The notes beneath the pieces are model-generated. The model searched no databases. It had not been told where the DNA came from and saw nothing but the letters and a program-made list of their open reading frames with translations. From Muribaculaceae bacterium (GTDB taxonomy: Bacteria; Bacteroidota; Bacteroidia; Bacteroidales; Muribaculaceae), in the NCBI GenBank assembly GCA_017545095.1, contig JAFYCU010000258.1, forward strand, positions 1 through 13,073: a stretch of 13,073 nucleotides of DNA. Reading direction: 5' to 3'. A program made the position numbers and the translations under genes. Of this stretch, positions 7,691 to 13,073 are shown one piece after another (positions within the stretch are counted from its first letter, which is position 1; the number at the start of each line of letters is the position of its first letter).

Positions 7691-7712
7691 CCCCCGTTCA
7701 CTTCCACGGGGG
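7691..7712. other. Stem-loop at the right edge of the tandem repeat
   Basis: CCCCCGT (7691-7697) and ACGGGGG (7706-7712) form a perfect 7-bp stem with an 8-nt loop. Neither side has a T-run, so it is probably not an intrinsic terminator by itself. It lies 18 bp beyond the RluA-family stop and might protect or end that transcript. Confidence 0.4.
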
Positions 7713-7730
7713 TTGGGGAGGCCTTGGCCG

Positions 7731-8636
7731 TTAAGTGAGCTGTCGCAGGAAGTGCTTGGGGATGGGGGTTTCGAATTGCAGCTGTTCGCCGGTCACGGGG
7801 TGTGTGAAGGCGATTTTGATGGCGTGGAGGCAGTGGCGTGTTCCGGGTTCTGTTTGCCGGCCATATTTGCCGTCGCCGGTCACGGGGTGGCCGATGTCGG
7901 CCATGTGGACGCGGATTTGGTTTTTGCGCCCGGTGAAGAGTTTGAGCTCGATGAGGGTGTGCGCTTGTGCGCGTTGCATCACGCGCCAGGTGGTGATGGC
8001 GTGCTTGCCGCCATTGTTGGTGCGGCTACTGATGACCTTCATGTTGGGTGTGTCTTTGAGCCAACTCTCCACACGTCCCTCGTTGTCGGTGATCACGCCG
8101 TCGACCACGGCCACATAGCGCCTGTCGGTGACAATGCCGCGCCAGTCGTTGGTGAACTGCTGCTGCACGTCCACACTTTTGGCATAGACCATCAGTCCCG
8201 AGGTGCGGCAGTCGAGGCGATGGACCACATGGGCGGTGCACCGCTGGTGGGTCTCGGCGAAGTGGCGGTCGAGCAGCGACTTCATGTTCAGGCTGCCGGC
8301 TCCCACGCCCATCGAGAGCACGCCCGGGGCTTTGTCGACTACCACCAGATAGGGGTCTTCATACACGATGGTGAAGTGCGGCGTTTTCTCGGCCATGCGT
8401 TGCGGGTGCCGGCTGATGGTGACCACGTTGCCCGGCTGCACGGTGAACTCGTGGTGGGTCTGCACGCGTCCGTCGACGGTGACACCGCCTTTGGTGAGGA
8501 TACTCTTCGCCTTGTTGCGGCTGATGCCGTCGAGGCAGCGCATCACATAGTCGAGCAGACCGCACGCTTCGCGGGCGGTGAAAACTGTCGAGCGGTTGGT
8601 GGCTCGAGGCACCTTGTGGTTGTGGTTGCGATTCAT
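7731..8636 (-). CDS. RluA-family RNA pseudouridine synthase
   Basis: Isomerises specific uridines to pseudouridine in rRNA or tRNA in the cytoplasm. The protein has 301 residues from the ATG at 8636. The in-frame upstream ATG at 8675 lies in the composite repeat, so it was not used. Residues about 15-80 form an S4-like RNA-binding domain. The catalytic domain carries HRLD at 139-142 followed by CRTSGLMVYAKS, with Asp142 as the expected nucleophile. TGRKNQIRVH at 235-244 and GDGKYG at 254-259 are further family motifs. The usual Arg after the catalytic Asp is Cys143 in this protein, then Arg-Thr-Ser-Gly. Which RNA site it modifies (RluA, RluC, RluD or TruC type) cannot be told from sequence alone. 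It is the last of the minus-strand genes and is separated from dnaJ by the composite repeat; two terminator-like hairpins follow. Confidence 0.93.
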   Translation of the reverse strand: MNRNHNHKVPRATNRSTVFTAREACGLLDYVMRCLDGISRNKAKSILTKGGVTVDGRVQTHHEFTVQPGNVVTISRHPQRMAEKTPHFTIVYEDPYLVVVDKAPGVLSMGVGAGSLNMKSLLDRHFAETHQRCTAHVVHRLDCRTSGLMVYAKSVDVQQQFTNDWRGIVTDRRYVAVVDGVITDNEGRVESWLKDTPNMKVISSRTNNGGKHAITTWRVMQRAQAHTLIELKLFTGRKNQIRVHMADIGHPVTGDGKYGRQTEPGTRHCLHAIKIAFTHPVTGEQLQFETPIPKHFLRQLT

Positions 8637-8642
8637 AATGTG

Positions 8643-8760
8643 GAGATGCGAGATGCTGCGAGATGCGAGATGCAAGATGCGAGATGCAAGAGCCGCAATG
8701 CGCCGCTTGTAGCTCGTGGCTTGTGGCTTGTAGCCAAAAATGCTTGTTTACTCGTCTACT
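8643..8760 (+). repeat. Composite heptad repeat, copy A
   Basis: On the + strand it has four parts: an array of GAGATGC/AAGATGC units; a core AGAGCCGCAATGCGCC; four units of the TTGTAGC/TCGTGGC type; and a tail of 28 bp (GCCAAAAATGCTTG..., ending GTCTACT at 8760). Copy B (11714-11826) lies on the other strand. Two blocks are identical between copies: 48 bp spanning the heptads and core, and the 28-bp tail. The tail ends on the first base of the dnaJ stop codon as read on the + strand. The element fills almost the whole gap between the RluA-family gene and dnaJ. Confidence 0.85.
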
Positions 8761-9938
8761 TAATCAAATATTTTTTTCAGTCGGCTGAAGATTCGGCTAC
8801 GTGTGCTCTCGGTAGGGGTTATGTTGCCCGATCGCGAGTCGCGCAGTAGCTCGATGGCTCGTCGCTCCTCGGCATTGAGCGCTTCGGGCATATACACCAT
8901 CACGTTGATCAGTTCGTCGCCTTTGCCATACTGGTCGGGGCTGGGCAACCCTTTGCCTCGCAGGCGGAGCACAGTGCCTGGTTGCGTGCCAGGATTGATG
9001 GTGACGCGAGCTTGTTTGTCGATGGTGGGGACTTCCACCTTGCCGCCAAACACGGCGGTGGGGATGTCGAGCATCAGGTTGTAGACGATGTCGTTTTTGA
9101 CGCGCACGAGCTGTGCATCGGGAATCTCCTCAATCACAACAATCAGGTCGCCGGGAATGCCGCCGCCCGGAGCGTCGTTGCCGCGGCCGCTCATCTTGAA
9201 CATCATTCCCTGGGCCACGCCTGCAGGAATGTTGACCGACACGATTTCCTCTTTTCGTTTCAACCCATGTCCGCCACATTCGGGACAGCGTTCCTTGATG
9301 ATTTTCCCGCTGCCGCCGCAGGAGTGGCAAGCGGCTTGCTGCTGCATCATGCCAAACATGGTGCGACGTGTTCGCACCTCCACGCCCGTGCCGTGGCATG
9401 TGGAGCAGGTTTCCAGAGCGGTGCCGTTTTTGGCGCCTGTGCCTCGGCACGCTTGGCACGAAACCTGACGTGGAATTTTGAGCTTTTTTTCCACGCCGTG
9501 AGCCACCTCGGCCAGTGTGACCTTCACGCGCACGCGCAGGTCGGTGCCTTGGTTCACCTGCTGTCCGCCGCCAAAGCCGCCGCCAAAGCCGCCGCCAAAG
9601 CCGCTGAACCCGCCGAAGTTGAACCCACCGCCGAACACTTGGTTCAAGATGTCGTTGATGTCGAACCCACCGAACCCGGCTCCGCCGCCACCCATGTTTT
9701 CGGCGGCAAAGCCAAACTGGTCGTAGCGTGCACGCTTGTCGTGATCGCTGAGCACGCTGTAGGCCTCGGCGGCCTCTTTGAATTTCTCCTCGGCTTCTTT
9801 CTTCTCGGCTTCGGATTTGTCGTGCTGCCGGTCGGGGTGGTATTTGATGGCCAGTTTGCGGTAGGCCTTTTTGATTTCCTCGTCCGAGGCCTTTTTGTCG
9901 ACCCCGAGCACCTCGTAGTAATCTCTCTTGTTAGCCAT
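8760..9938 (-). CDS. dnaJ: Chaperone DnaJ (Hsp40)
   Basis: Co-chaperone that delivers unfolded proteins to DnaK and stimulates its ATPase, working with GrpE in the cytoplasm. The 392 residues show the full type I layout. The J domain (about 5-75) has HPD at 34-36. A Gly/Phe-rich region follows (about 84-125), then four CxxCxGxG zinc-binding motifs ([32 protein letters not shown]), then the carboxy-terminal substrate-binding domain with [12 protein letters not shown] and LRLRGKGLP. Nothing is missing, so it should be functional. It starts 13 bp after the grpE stop, so the two are very likely one transcript. No CIRCE-type operator was noticed before grpE. The stop codon touches composite repeat copy A. 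Confidence 0.98.
   Translation of the reverse strand: MANKRDYYEVLGVDKKASDEEIKKAYRKLAIKYHPDRQHDKSEAEKKEAEEKFKEAAEAYSVLSDHDKRARYDQFGFAAENMGGGGAGFGGFDINDILNQVFGGGFNFGGFSGFGGGFGGGFGGGQQVNQGTDLRVRVKVTLAEVAHGVEKKLKIPRQVSCQACRGTGAKNGTALETCSTCHGTGVEVRTRRTMFGMMQQQAACHSCGGSGKIIKERCPECGGHGLKRKEEIVSVNIPAGVAQGMMFKMSGRGNDAPGGGIPGDLIVVIEEIPDAQLVRVKNDIVYNLMLDIPTAVFGGKVEVPTIDKQARVTINPGTQPGTVLRLRGKGLPSPDQYGKGDELINVMVYMPEALNAEERRAIELLRDSRSGNITPTESTRSRIFSRLKKIFD
9565..9600 (-). repeat. Three perfect 12-bp repeats inside dnaJ
   Basis: CCGCCGCCAAAG is repeated three times without change (9565-9576, 9577-9588, 9589-9600, + strand). It encodes Gly-Phe-Gly-Gly units of the DnaJ Gly/Phe region. Slippage here would change the linker length in whole units without breaking the frame. 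Confidence 0.85.
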
Positions 9939-9951
9939 AGTTAATAGGTTT

Positions 9952-10566
9952 TCACTGTCCCACGACCACCTTGGCGTGTCGCAACACTTTGTCGTTGATC
10001 ATATACCCCTTGAGTGTGGTGTCGACCACCTTGCCTTTCATGTCGTCGCTGGGAGCGGGGAACATGGTGATGGCCTCGTGCAGGTCGGTGTCGAAGGGCT
10101 GGCCGGTGCTCTCGATGGGTTTCACATGCTGGCTCTCAAGGTATTTGATGAATTTGTTATAGATGAGCATGATGCCCTCTTTCATGCTTTGAATGTCGTC
10201 GGTTTTCTCCATGGCGTCGACGGCGCGCTCGAAATCGTCGACCACGGGAAGCAGGTCTACCAAGGCGCGTCCGGCGGCACTCTTGATGAGGTCAGCTTTC
10301 TCTTGCAGGGTGCGCTTGCGGTAGTTGTCAAACTCCGCCATCAGGAAGAGGTATTCCTTCTTCTCGTGCGCCACCTGCTCCTGGAGTTTCTCGATGATGG
10401 TTTCAGGGGTTTCCTCCTGCTTTTCCTCGGTTGCCTCATCGCCGGTGGGTTGCTCCTGAGGCTCCTCTTGCTGTGCTTGCTCGGTGTCGGCTTCGGGTGC
10501 CGTGTTCAGTTCAGGGTCTTGCAATTCTTCTTCGGCCTTTATGCGTTTGTTGTCTTTCTTGCTCAT
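9952..10566 (-). CDS. grpE: Nucleotide exchange factor GrpE
   Basis: Releases ADP from DnaK and so completes the DnaK-DnaJ-GrpE folding cycle. The 204 residues start at the ATG at 10566 (MSKKDNK). A longer reading would need a TTG at 10590. Residues 1-50 are acidic and rich in Glu and Gln. A coiled coil spans about 52-90 ([27 protein letters not shown]), typical of the GrpE dimer stalk. The carboxy part has the GrpE signature with [28 protein letters not shown]. It lies 13 bp before dnaJ. A REP-like array occupies the 310 bp between grpE and ispE. No clean Bacteroidota promoter was found just upstream; the best -7 candidate (TAGTATTG, 10595-10588) lacks a -33 partner. Confidence 0.97.
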   Translation of the reverse strand: MSKKDNKRIKAEEELQDPELNTAPEADTEQAQQEEPQEQPTGDEATEEKQEETPETIIEKLQEQVAHEKKEYLFLMAEFDNYRKRTLQEKADLIKSAAGRALVDLLPVVDDFERAVDAMEKTDDIQSMKEGIMLIYNKFIKYLESQHVKPIESTGQPFDTDLHEAITMFPAPSDDMKGKVVDTTLKGYMINDKVLRHAKVVVGQ

Positions 10567-10636
10567 GATGCTTGTTTTTTTACTGAGCAATACTATGCAA
10601 AAACCTTGCCATATGGGAAGGGAAGATTCGCCCCCA

Positions 10637-10800
10637 CTCGGCCATCAGCCCCCGCTGCGGCTCCCCCGATGCAATATCCCCATGCCGTGAAACATCGCCC
10701 CCCCTCGGCCATCAGCTGCTGCGGCTCCTCCGATGCAATATCCCTATGCCGTGAAACATCGCCCCCCTCGGCCATCAGCCGCACCAGGGTGCGGCTCTAC
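10637..10800 (-). repeat. REP-like hairpin array between ispE and grpE
   Basis: Three copies of CTCGGCCATCAG begin at 10637, 10704 and 10767, that is, 67 and 63 bp apart. Each is followed by a version of the hairpin. The third (10777-10796) has the perfect 8-bp AGCCGCAC/GTGCGGCT stem, CAGG loop and a minus-strand GTAG foot (10800-10797). The first two have damaged left arms (AGCCCCCGCTGCGGCT; AGCTGCTGCGGCT). Between them is CGATGCAATATCCC-ATGCCGTGAAACATCG, found twice with small changes. The spacer differs from that of the array at 7366-7701 apart from CCCCCGATGC. The rest of the gap (10567-10636 and 10801-10876) is AT-richer and shows no gene. Confidence 0.75.
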
Positions 10801-10876
10801 ATACCCATGCGACAACCTTCGAACCAATTATCGTATGTTCTTATGCCTGTTTTTTCCCCTGGCATGTTTTCTATTT

Positions 10877-11701
10877 CTATTCCAGGGCGAGGGTGAATAA
10901 TTCGCCGTAGGCTGACAAATTGGAGGTGTCGGGTGTCATGTTGTCAGTTTTGAATATACCAAAAATGGCAGAGCCGCTGCCCGACATGGCAGCATATTCG
11001 GCACCAGCCTCCAGCAGCAGGAGCTTGATGGCCCACAGCTCGGGATGCAGGGCAAACACCGATGGCTCGAAGTCGTTGACAAGCTGTCCGTCCCACATCT
11101 CGATGGGCCATGAGGTGATTTCCTCCACGGGTGTGGCCGGTGGGGTGGGGGTGACACGCACATAGGCCTCGGCCGTCGACACGCTCACGGCGGGTTTCAC
11201 CAGTAGCAGCGTATGGCCGGCCAGCGACAGGTCGATGGGCTGGAACTCATCGCCGATGCCATGGGCGAGCATGGGGCGATTGTAGATGAAAAACGGGCAG
11301 TCGGCTCCCAAGCGTGCTGCCACTGTGGCCAGCCGCTGCTGCGACAGTTCCAGCTCAAACATCTCGTTGAGCATGGTGAGCGTGTGGGCGGCATCGCTCG
11401 ACCCGCCGCCCAGCCCGGCACCGTCGGGGATGTGCTTATAGAGGTGGATATCCACTCCAGGCAGGTGAAACTCCTGTTGCAGCAGGCGATAGGCTCGCAT
11501 GACGAGGTTTTTCTCTGCTGGGCAGTCCACCGGGCGGCCATAGCAGTGCAGGTGTGGCTCGCCATCGGCCGACGGCACAATCTCCAGAATATCGGTCAGG
11601 GGAATGGGGTAGAACACCGTTTCGAGATTATGGTAGCCGTCGGGGCGTTTCGACACGATGTTCAGTCCAAGGTTGATTTTAGCGTTGGGGAAGGAAATCA
11701 T
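10877..11701 (-). CDS. ispE: 4-diphosphocytidyl-2-C-methyl-D-erythritol kinase
   Basis: Phosphorylates the 2-hydroxyl of CDP-methylerythritol with ATP, the fourth step of the MEP route to isopentenyl diphosphate. The 274 residues are close to the usual size. The ATG at 11701 gives the standard amino end MISFPNAKINLGL, with Lys8 at the expected active-site position. An upstream in-frame ATG at 11734 would add 11 residues encoded by the composite repeat and was not used. PDGAGLGGGSSDAA (92-105) is the GHMP-kinase ATP loop, LGADCPFF (131-138) carries the catalytic Asp134, and MSGSGSAIFG (239-248) is the third GHMP motif. All key residues are present. It lies between composite repeat copy B and the REP-like array, and reads in the same direction as grpE. 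No terminator with a T-run follows, so read-through into grpE-dnaJ is possible. Confidence 0.97.
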   Translation of the reverse strand: MISFPNAKINLGLNIVSKRPDGYHNLETVFYPIPLTDILEIVPSADGEPHLHCYGRPVDCPAEKNLVMRAYRLLQQEFHLPGVDIHLYKHIPDGAGLGGGSSDAAHTLTMLNEMFELELSQQRLATVAARLGADCPFFIYNRPMLAHGIGDEFQPIDLSLAGHTLLLVKPAVSVSTAEAYVRVTPTPPATPVEEITSWPIEMWDGQLVNDFEPSVFALHPELWAIKLLLLEAGAEYAAMSGSGSAIFGIFKTDNMTPDTSNLSAYGELFTLALE

Positions 11702-11713
11702 AGTTGAGTGATG

Positions 11714-11826
11714 AGTAGACGAGTAAACAAGCATTTTTGGCCACGAACTACGAGCTACGAGCTACAAGGCGCATTGCGGCTCTTGCATCTCGCATCTTGC
11801 ATCTCGCATCTCGCATCTTGCATCTT
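11714..11826 (-). repeat. Composite heptad repeat, copy B
   Basis: Inverted copy of the element at 8643-8760. On the minus strand it reads GATGC heptads, the core AGAGCCGCAATGCGCC, TTGTAGC, TCGTAGC, TCGTAGT, TCGTGGC, then the same 28-bp tail. It begins directly after the stop codon of the phosphatase gene (11827-11829) and its tail ends 12 bp before the ispE start codon. Copy A lacks one heptad feature and has an extra GC after the core, so the copies differ mainly in the second heptad block. Confidence 0.85.
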
Positions 11827-12603
11827 TTATAACAATTCTCTCAGTAGTGGGGCTATGGTGGGGTTTGCTGCCATGAGCGAGATGCCACGTCCCGACTTGT
11901 AGCGGCAGGTGACGGCTCCCGCTTCGGCGGCGATGAGCTCGGCGGCGCACACGTCCCACTCGTGCAGGTTCATCTCCCAGTAAGCATCGAGAAATCCCGC
12001 TGCCACATAGCAGATGTCGAGGGCCGCGCTGCCCAGCCGCCGCATGCCACGCACACGCGGCAGCACGCGCGACAGCTCGGCGAGGTTGTTGTCGGGGTTG
12101 ACGTCTTTGTCAACGGGGAAGCCGGTGGCCACCACGGCATGCGCCAGGTCGGTCACGGCGCTGGGGTGCAACGGCTTATCTCCGTTGAGGAAAGCACCAC
12201 CGCCTTGGGTGGCGGTGAAGAGTTCGTTCAGGGCGGGTGCATAGACCACTGCGCCCACCGTGGCACCGCGATATTGAATGCCAATCGAGATGTTAAACAT
12301 CGGCAGGCCGGCGTTGTAGTTGGTGGTGCCGTCGAGCGGGTCCACCACCCACTGCCACTCGGCGTCCACGCTGTCGCGTCCGCTTTCCTCCGAGAGCACA
12401 CTGGCGGGGAGGTCCATGGCGTGAGCATGGGCGATAATCAAGGCCTCGCTGGTCTTATCGACTTGCGTAACAATATCGGATGCGCGGCCTTTCTCGGCAA
12501 CGGCAAAGTCGCCTTTGCGCCAGTGGGCGAGCTGATAGGCCCCCGCCTGCTGTGCCACAGTAGTGGCTTGATGCATCATTTCGTGTAACTCGTCGGTGAA
12601 CAT
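11827..12603 (-). CDS. Inositol monophosphatase family protein
   Basis: Magnesium-dependent, lithium-sensitive-type sugar or inositol phosphate phosphatase of 258 residues, cytoplasmic. The metal site is intact: SEES at 71-74 (Glu72/Glu73), DPLDGTTNY at 88-96 (Asp88, Asp91), GSAALD at 191-196 and HEWDVCAAELIAAEAGA at 214-230 (Asp217). The second signature usually reads WDxAAG; here it is WDVCAAE, a mild change. The family includes SuhB (inositol-1-phosphatase, also an rRNA antitermination factor), CysQ (3'-phosphoadenosine 5'-phosphate phosphatase) and fructose-1,6-bisphosphatase-like enzymes. The pattern is nearer IMPase/SuhB than CysQ, but the substrate cannot be fixed from this sequence. 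It lies 54 bp after the upstream ATPase-like gene and its stop codon abuts composite repeat copy B. Confidence 0.92.
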   Translation of the reverse strand: MFTDELHEMMHQATTVAQQAGAYQLAHWRKGDFAVAEKGRASDIVTQVDKTSEALIIAHAHAMDLPASVLSEESGRDSVDAEWQWVVDPLDGTTNYNAGLPMFNISIGIQYRGATVGAVVYAPALNELFTATQGGGAFLNGDKPLHPSAVTDLAHAVVATGFPVDKDVNPDNNLAELSRVLPRVRGMRRLGSAALDICYVAAGFLDAYWEMNLHEWDVCAAELIAAEAGAVTCRYKSGRGISLMAANPTIAPLLRELL

Positions 12604-12622
12604 GATGGATGCTGTGTAAAAA

Positions 12623-12653
12623 TTAAGTTAGGAAAAGTGGACATGAGGACAAA
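12623..12653 (-). promoter_or_regulatory. Weak promoter candidate for the phosphatase gene
   Basis: On the minus strand TTTG (12653-12650), a 19-bp spacer and TAACTTAA (12630-12623) resemble the Bacteroidota consensus, but the -7 element misses two of six fixed bases. A start about 7 bp on would leave a leader of roughly 12-15 nt, similar to the A2M-like operon. The gap is only 54 bp, so read-through from the ATPase-like gene is equally possible. Confidence 0.22.
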
Positions 12654-12657
12654 AGCT

Positions 12658-13073
12658 CTACATCCCCCACACGGTGATGTCGCGTCCCTGATAGTGCTCG
12701 GTGCGGTGCCAGATGCGGTCATCCCACGAGAGCTTGCCCGTGCGGTCGAAGATGATGAGGTGTCCCTCGTCCACGTTGCCCACGTAGTCCATATACTTGG
12801 CCGTTTGGCGCAGTCCGTCGGCAATCATCGCCTCTAGGCTGCCGCGCAGGATTTTCAGCTGCATCACCACGCGCTGCACGGGACCTCCGTAGCCGTCGGT
12901 GAGCGGTTTGCGGATGAGCAGGTCGGTGCGGCATCGGCCCAGGCCGTACTCGCGGTCGATGTACCCGCCGCCGTTTACCACACGCTGGAGGAACGCCTGC
13001 AACAGCAGCTGCGGACCGGCCTCGGCATAGTCAAGCTGGCCGATCCACGAGTCGGCGTTCTGGCGGAAGAACT
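12658..13073 (-). CDS. ATP-binding protein with PD-(D/E)XK nuclease-like carboxy domain (partial)
   Basis: The gene enters from the right edge; only its last 138 residues are seen, and the frame stays open to base 13073. The fragment resembles the carboxy end of Bacteroidota AAA/archaeal-type ATPases that carry a PD-(D/E)XK-like domain. Visible landmarks are GLGRCRTDLLIRKP, VQRVVMQLKILRG, a helix with ADGLRQTAKYMDYVG, HLIIFDRTGKLSWDD and the terminal ITVWGM. The Asp in RTDLLI and the Lys in QLK would be the nuclease-like site. The middle acidic residue of the usual ELK is Gln in this protein. The ATPase domain itself lies outside the window, so the assignment rests on the carboxy end only. 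These proteins are often many-copy and poorly understood. The TAG stop is 54 bp before the phosphatase gene. Confidence 0.72.
   Translation of the reverse strand, partial: FFRQNADSWIGQLDYAEAGPQLLLQAFLQRVVNGGGYIDREYGLGRCRTDLLIRKPLTDGYGGPVQRVVMQLKILRGSLEAMIADGLRQTAKYMDYVGNVDEGHLIIFDRTGKLSWDDRIWHRTEHYQGRDITVWGM

Larger units (their letters stand above)
7366..7701. repeat. Tandem ~155-bp repeat (two units plus partial third)
   Basis: Unit 1 is 7366-7521 (156 bp), unit 2 is 7522-7675 (154 bp), and the first 26 bp of a third unit follow (7676-7701). Units begin CCCCCGATGC and end in GATGCGGCT. By hand alignment units 1 and 2 differ by about a dozen substitutions and one 2-bp indel. Each unit holds about 90 bp of non-palindromic sequence, then one hairpin (7457-7476; 7613-7632), a 15-25 bp spacer with an A6 run, and a second hairpin (7504-7519; 7658-7675). 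It fills the gap between the convergent BrkB-family and RluA-family genes and appears non-coding. Confidence 0.85.

Noticed and set aside
7351..7734. A 127-codon + strand frame in the tandem repeat
   Set aside because: It is a translation of the 156-bp unit (52 codons) that stays open through the repeats. It is full of His, Pro and Cys, the 2-bp indel changes frame in the second unit, and it runs to the RluA-family stop on the other strand.
8735..8768. A promoter for the RluA-family gene within copy A (minus strand TTTG at 8768-8765, CATTTTTG at 8742-8735)
   Set aside because: The spacer is 22 bp, outside the usual 19-21, and the -7 element has a mismatch at its first base. The tail sequence is fixed in both copies, so the likeness may come from the repeat.
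7668..9944. Long + strand open frames opposite the RluA-family gene and dnaJ (7668-8849 and 8982-9944)
   Set aside because: The minus strand carries intact, motif-complete genes across both. The + strand products show no recognisable fold, and one of them runs through the composite repeat.
10567..10600. A heat-shock or Bacteroidota promoter directly before grpE
   Set aside because: TAGTATTG (10595-10588, minus strand) is close to a -7 element but no TTG or TTTG lies 19-21 bp upstream, and no CIRCE-like inverted repeat was found.
7366..10800. CRISPR arrays at 7366-7701 or 10637-10800
   Set aside because: Repeat units are too long (about 155 bp) or too variable, the material between hairpins is itself repeated and not unique, and no cas gene is nearby.
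10840..10876. An intrinsic terminator just after ispE
   Set aside because: The only stem (ATGCC/GGCAT) has 5 bp with a 13-nt loop, and no T-run follows on the minus strand.

Overview
This window looks like chromosomal DNA from a GC-rich member of the Bacteroidales. The main reason is a near-perfect Bacteroidota-type promoter (TTTG, 20-bp spacer, TATCTTTG) about 30 bp before the first gene. The A2M-family protein, the BrkB-family protein and the carboxy end of an ATPase/PD-(D/E)XK protein also look like Bacteroidales versions. Genes lack strong Shine-Dalgarno sequences, which fits that phylum. Family-level placement (for example Muribaculaceae) would be a guess.

Layout. Bases 1-459 are non-coding and visibly more AT-rich than the rest; they carry a probable leftward promoter, one REP-like hairpin and the promoter of the first operon. 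Bases 460-7330 (+ strand) are a two-gene operon: a very large secreted alpha-2-macroglobulin-like protein without a recognisable thioester motif, then a YihY/BrkB-family membrane protein 7 bp downstream. Bases 7331-7730 are a convergent intergenic region made almost wholly of repeats: four heptads, then two ~155-bp tandem units plus a partial third, each full unit carrying a facing pair of hairpins. Bases 7731-13073 are all on the minus strand. Read 5' to 3' they are a truncated ATPase/PD-(D/E)XK protein, an inositol-monophosphatase-family phosphatase, ispE, grpE, dnaJ and an RluA-family pseudouridine synthase.

The genes are mostly housekeeping: protein folding (GrpE and DnaJ, the DnaK co-chaperones, 13 bp apart), isoprenoid precursor synthesis by the MEP route (IspE), RNA modification (RluA family) and sugar/inositol phosphate hydrolysis. 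The + strand operon belongs to the cell envelope.

The unusual content is between the genes. Two repeat families fill nearly every gap over 100 bp. (1) A REP-like hairpin family has the stem AGCCGCAC/GTGCGGCT, usually with a GTAG tetranucleotide at its 5' foot and with facing pairs resembling enterobacterial BIMEs. It occurs near 300, 7457-7675 and 10647-10800. (2) A composite element of about 115 bp is built of 7-bp units (GAGATGC/AAGATGC, then TTGTAGC/TCGTAGC) and ends in a conserved 28-bp tail. It occurs once on each strand and brackets dnaJ-grpE-ispE as a ~3-kb inverted pair. A 12-bp piece of its tail also abuts the REP-like copy near 300. No complete transposase, CRISPR array, tRNA or rRNA was seen.
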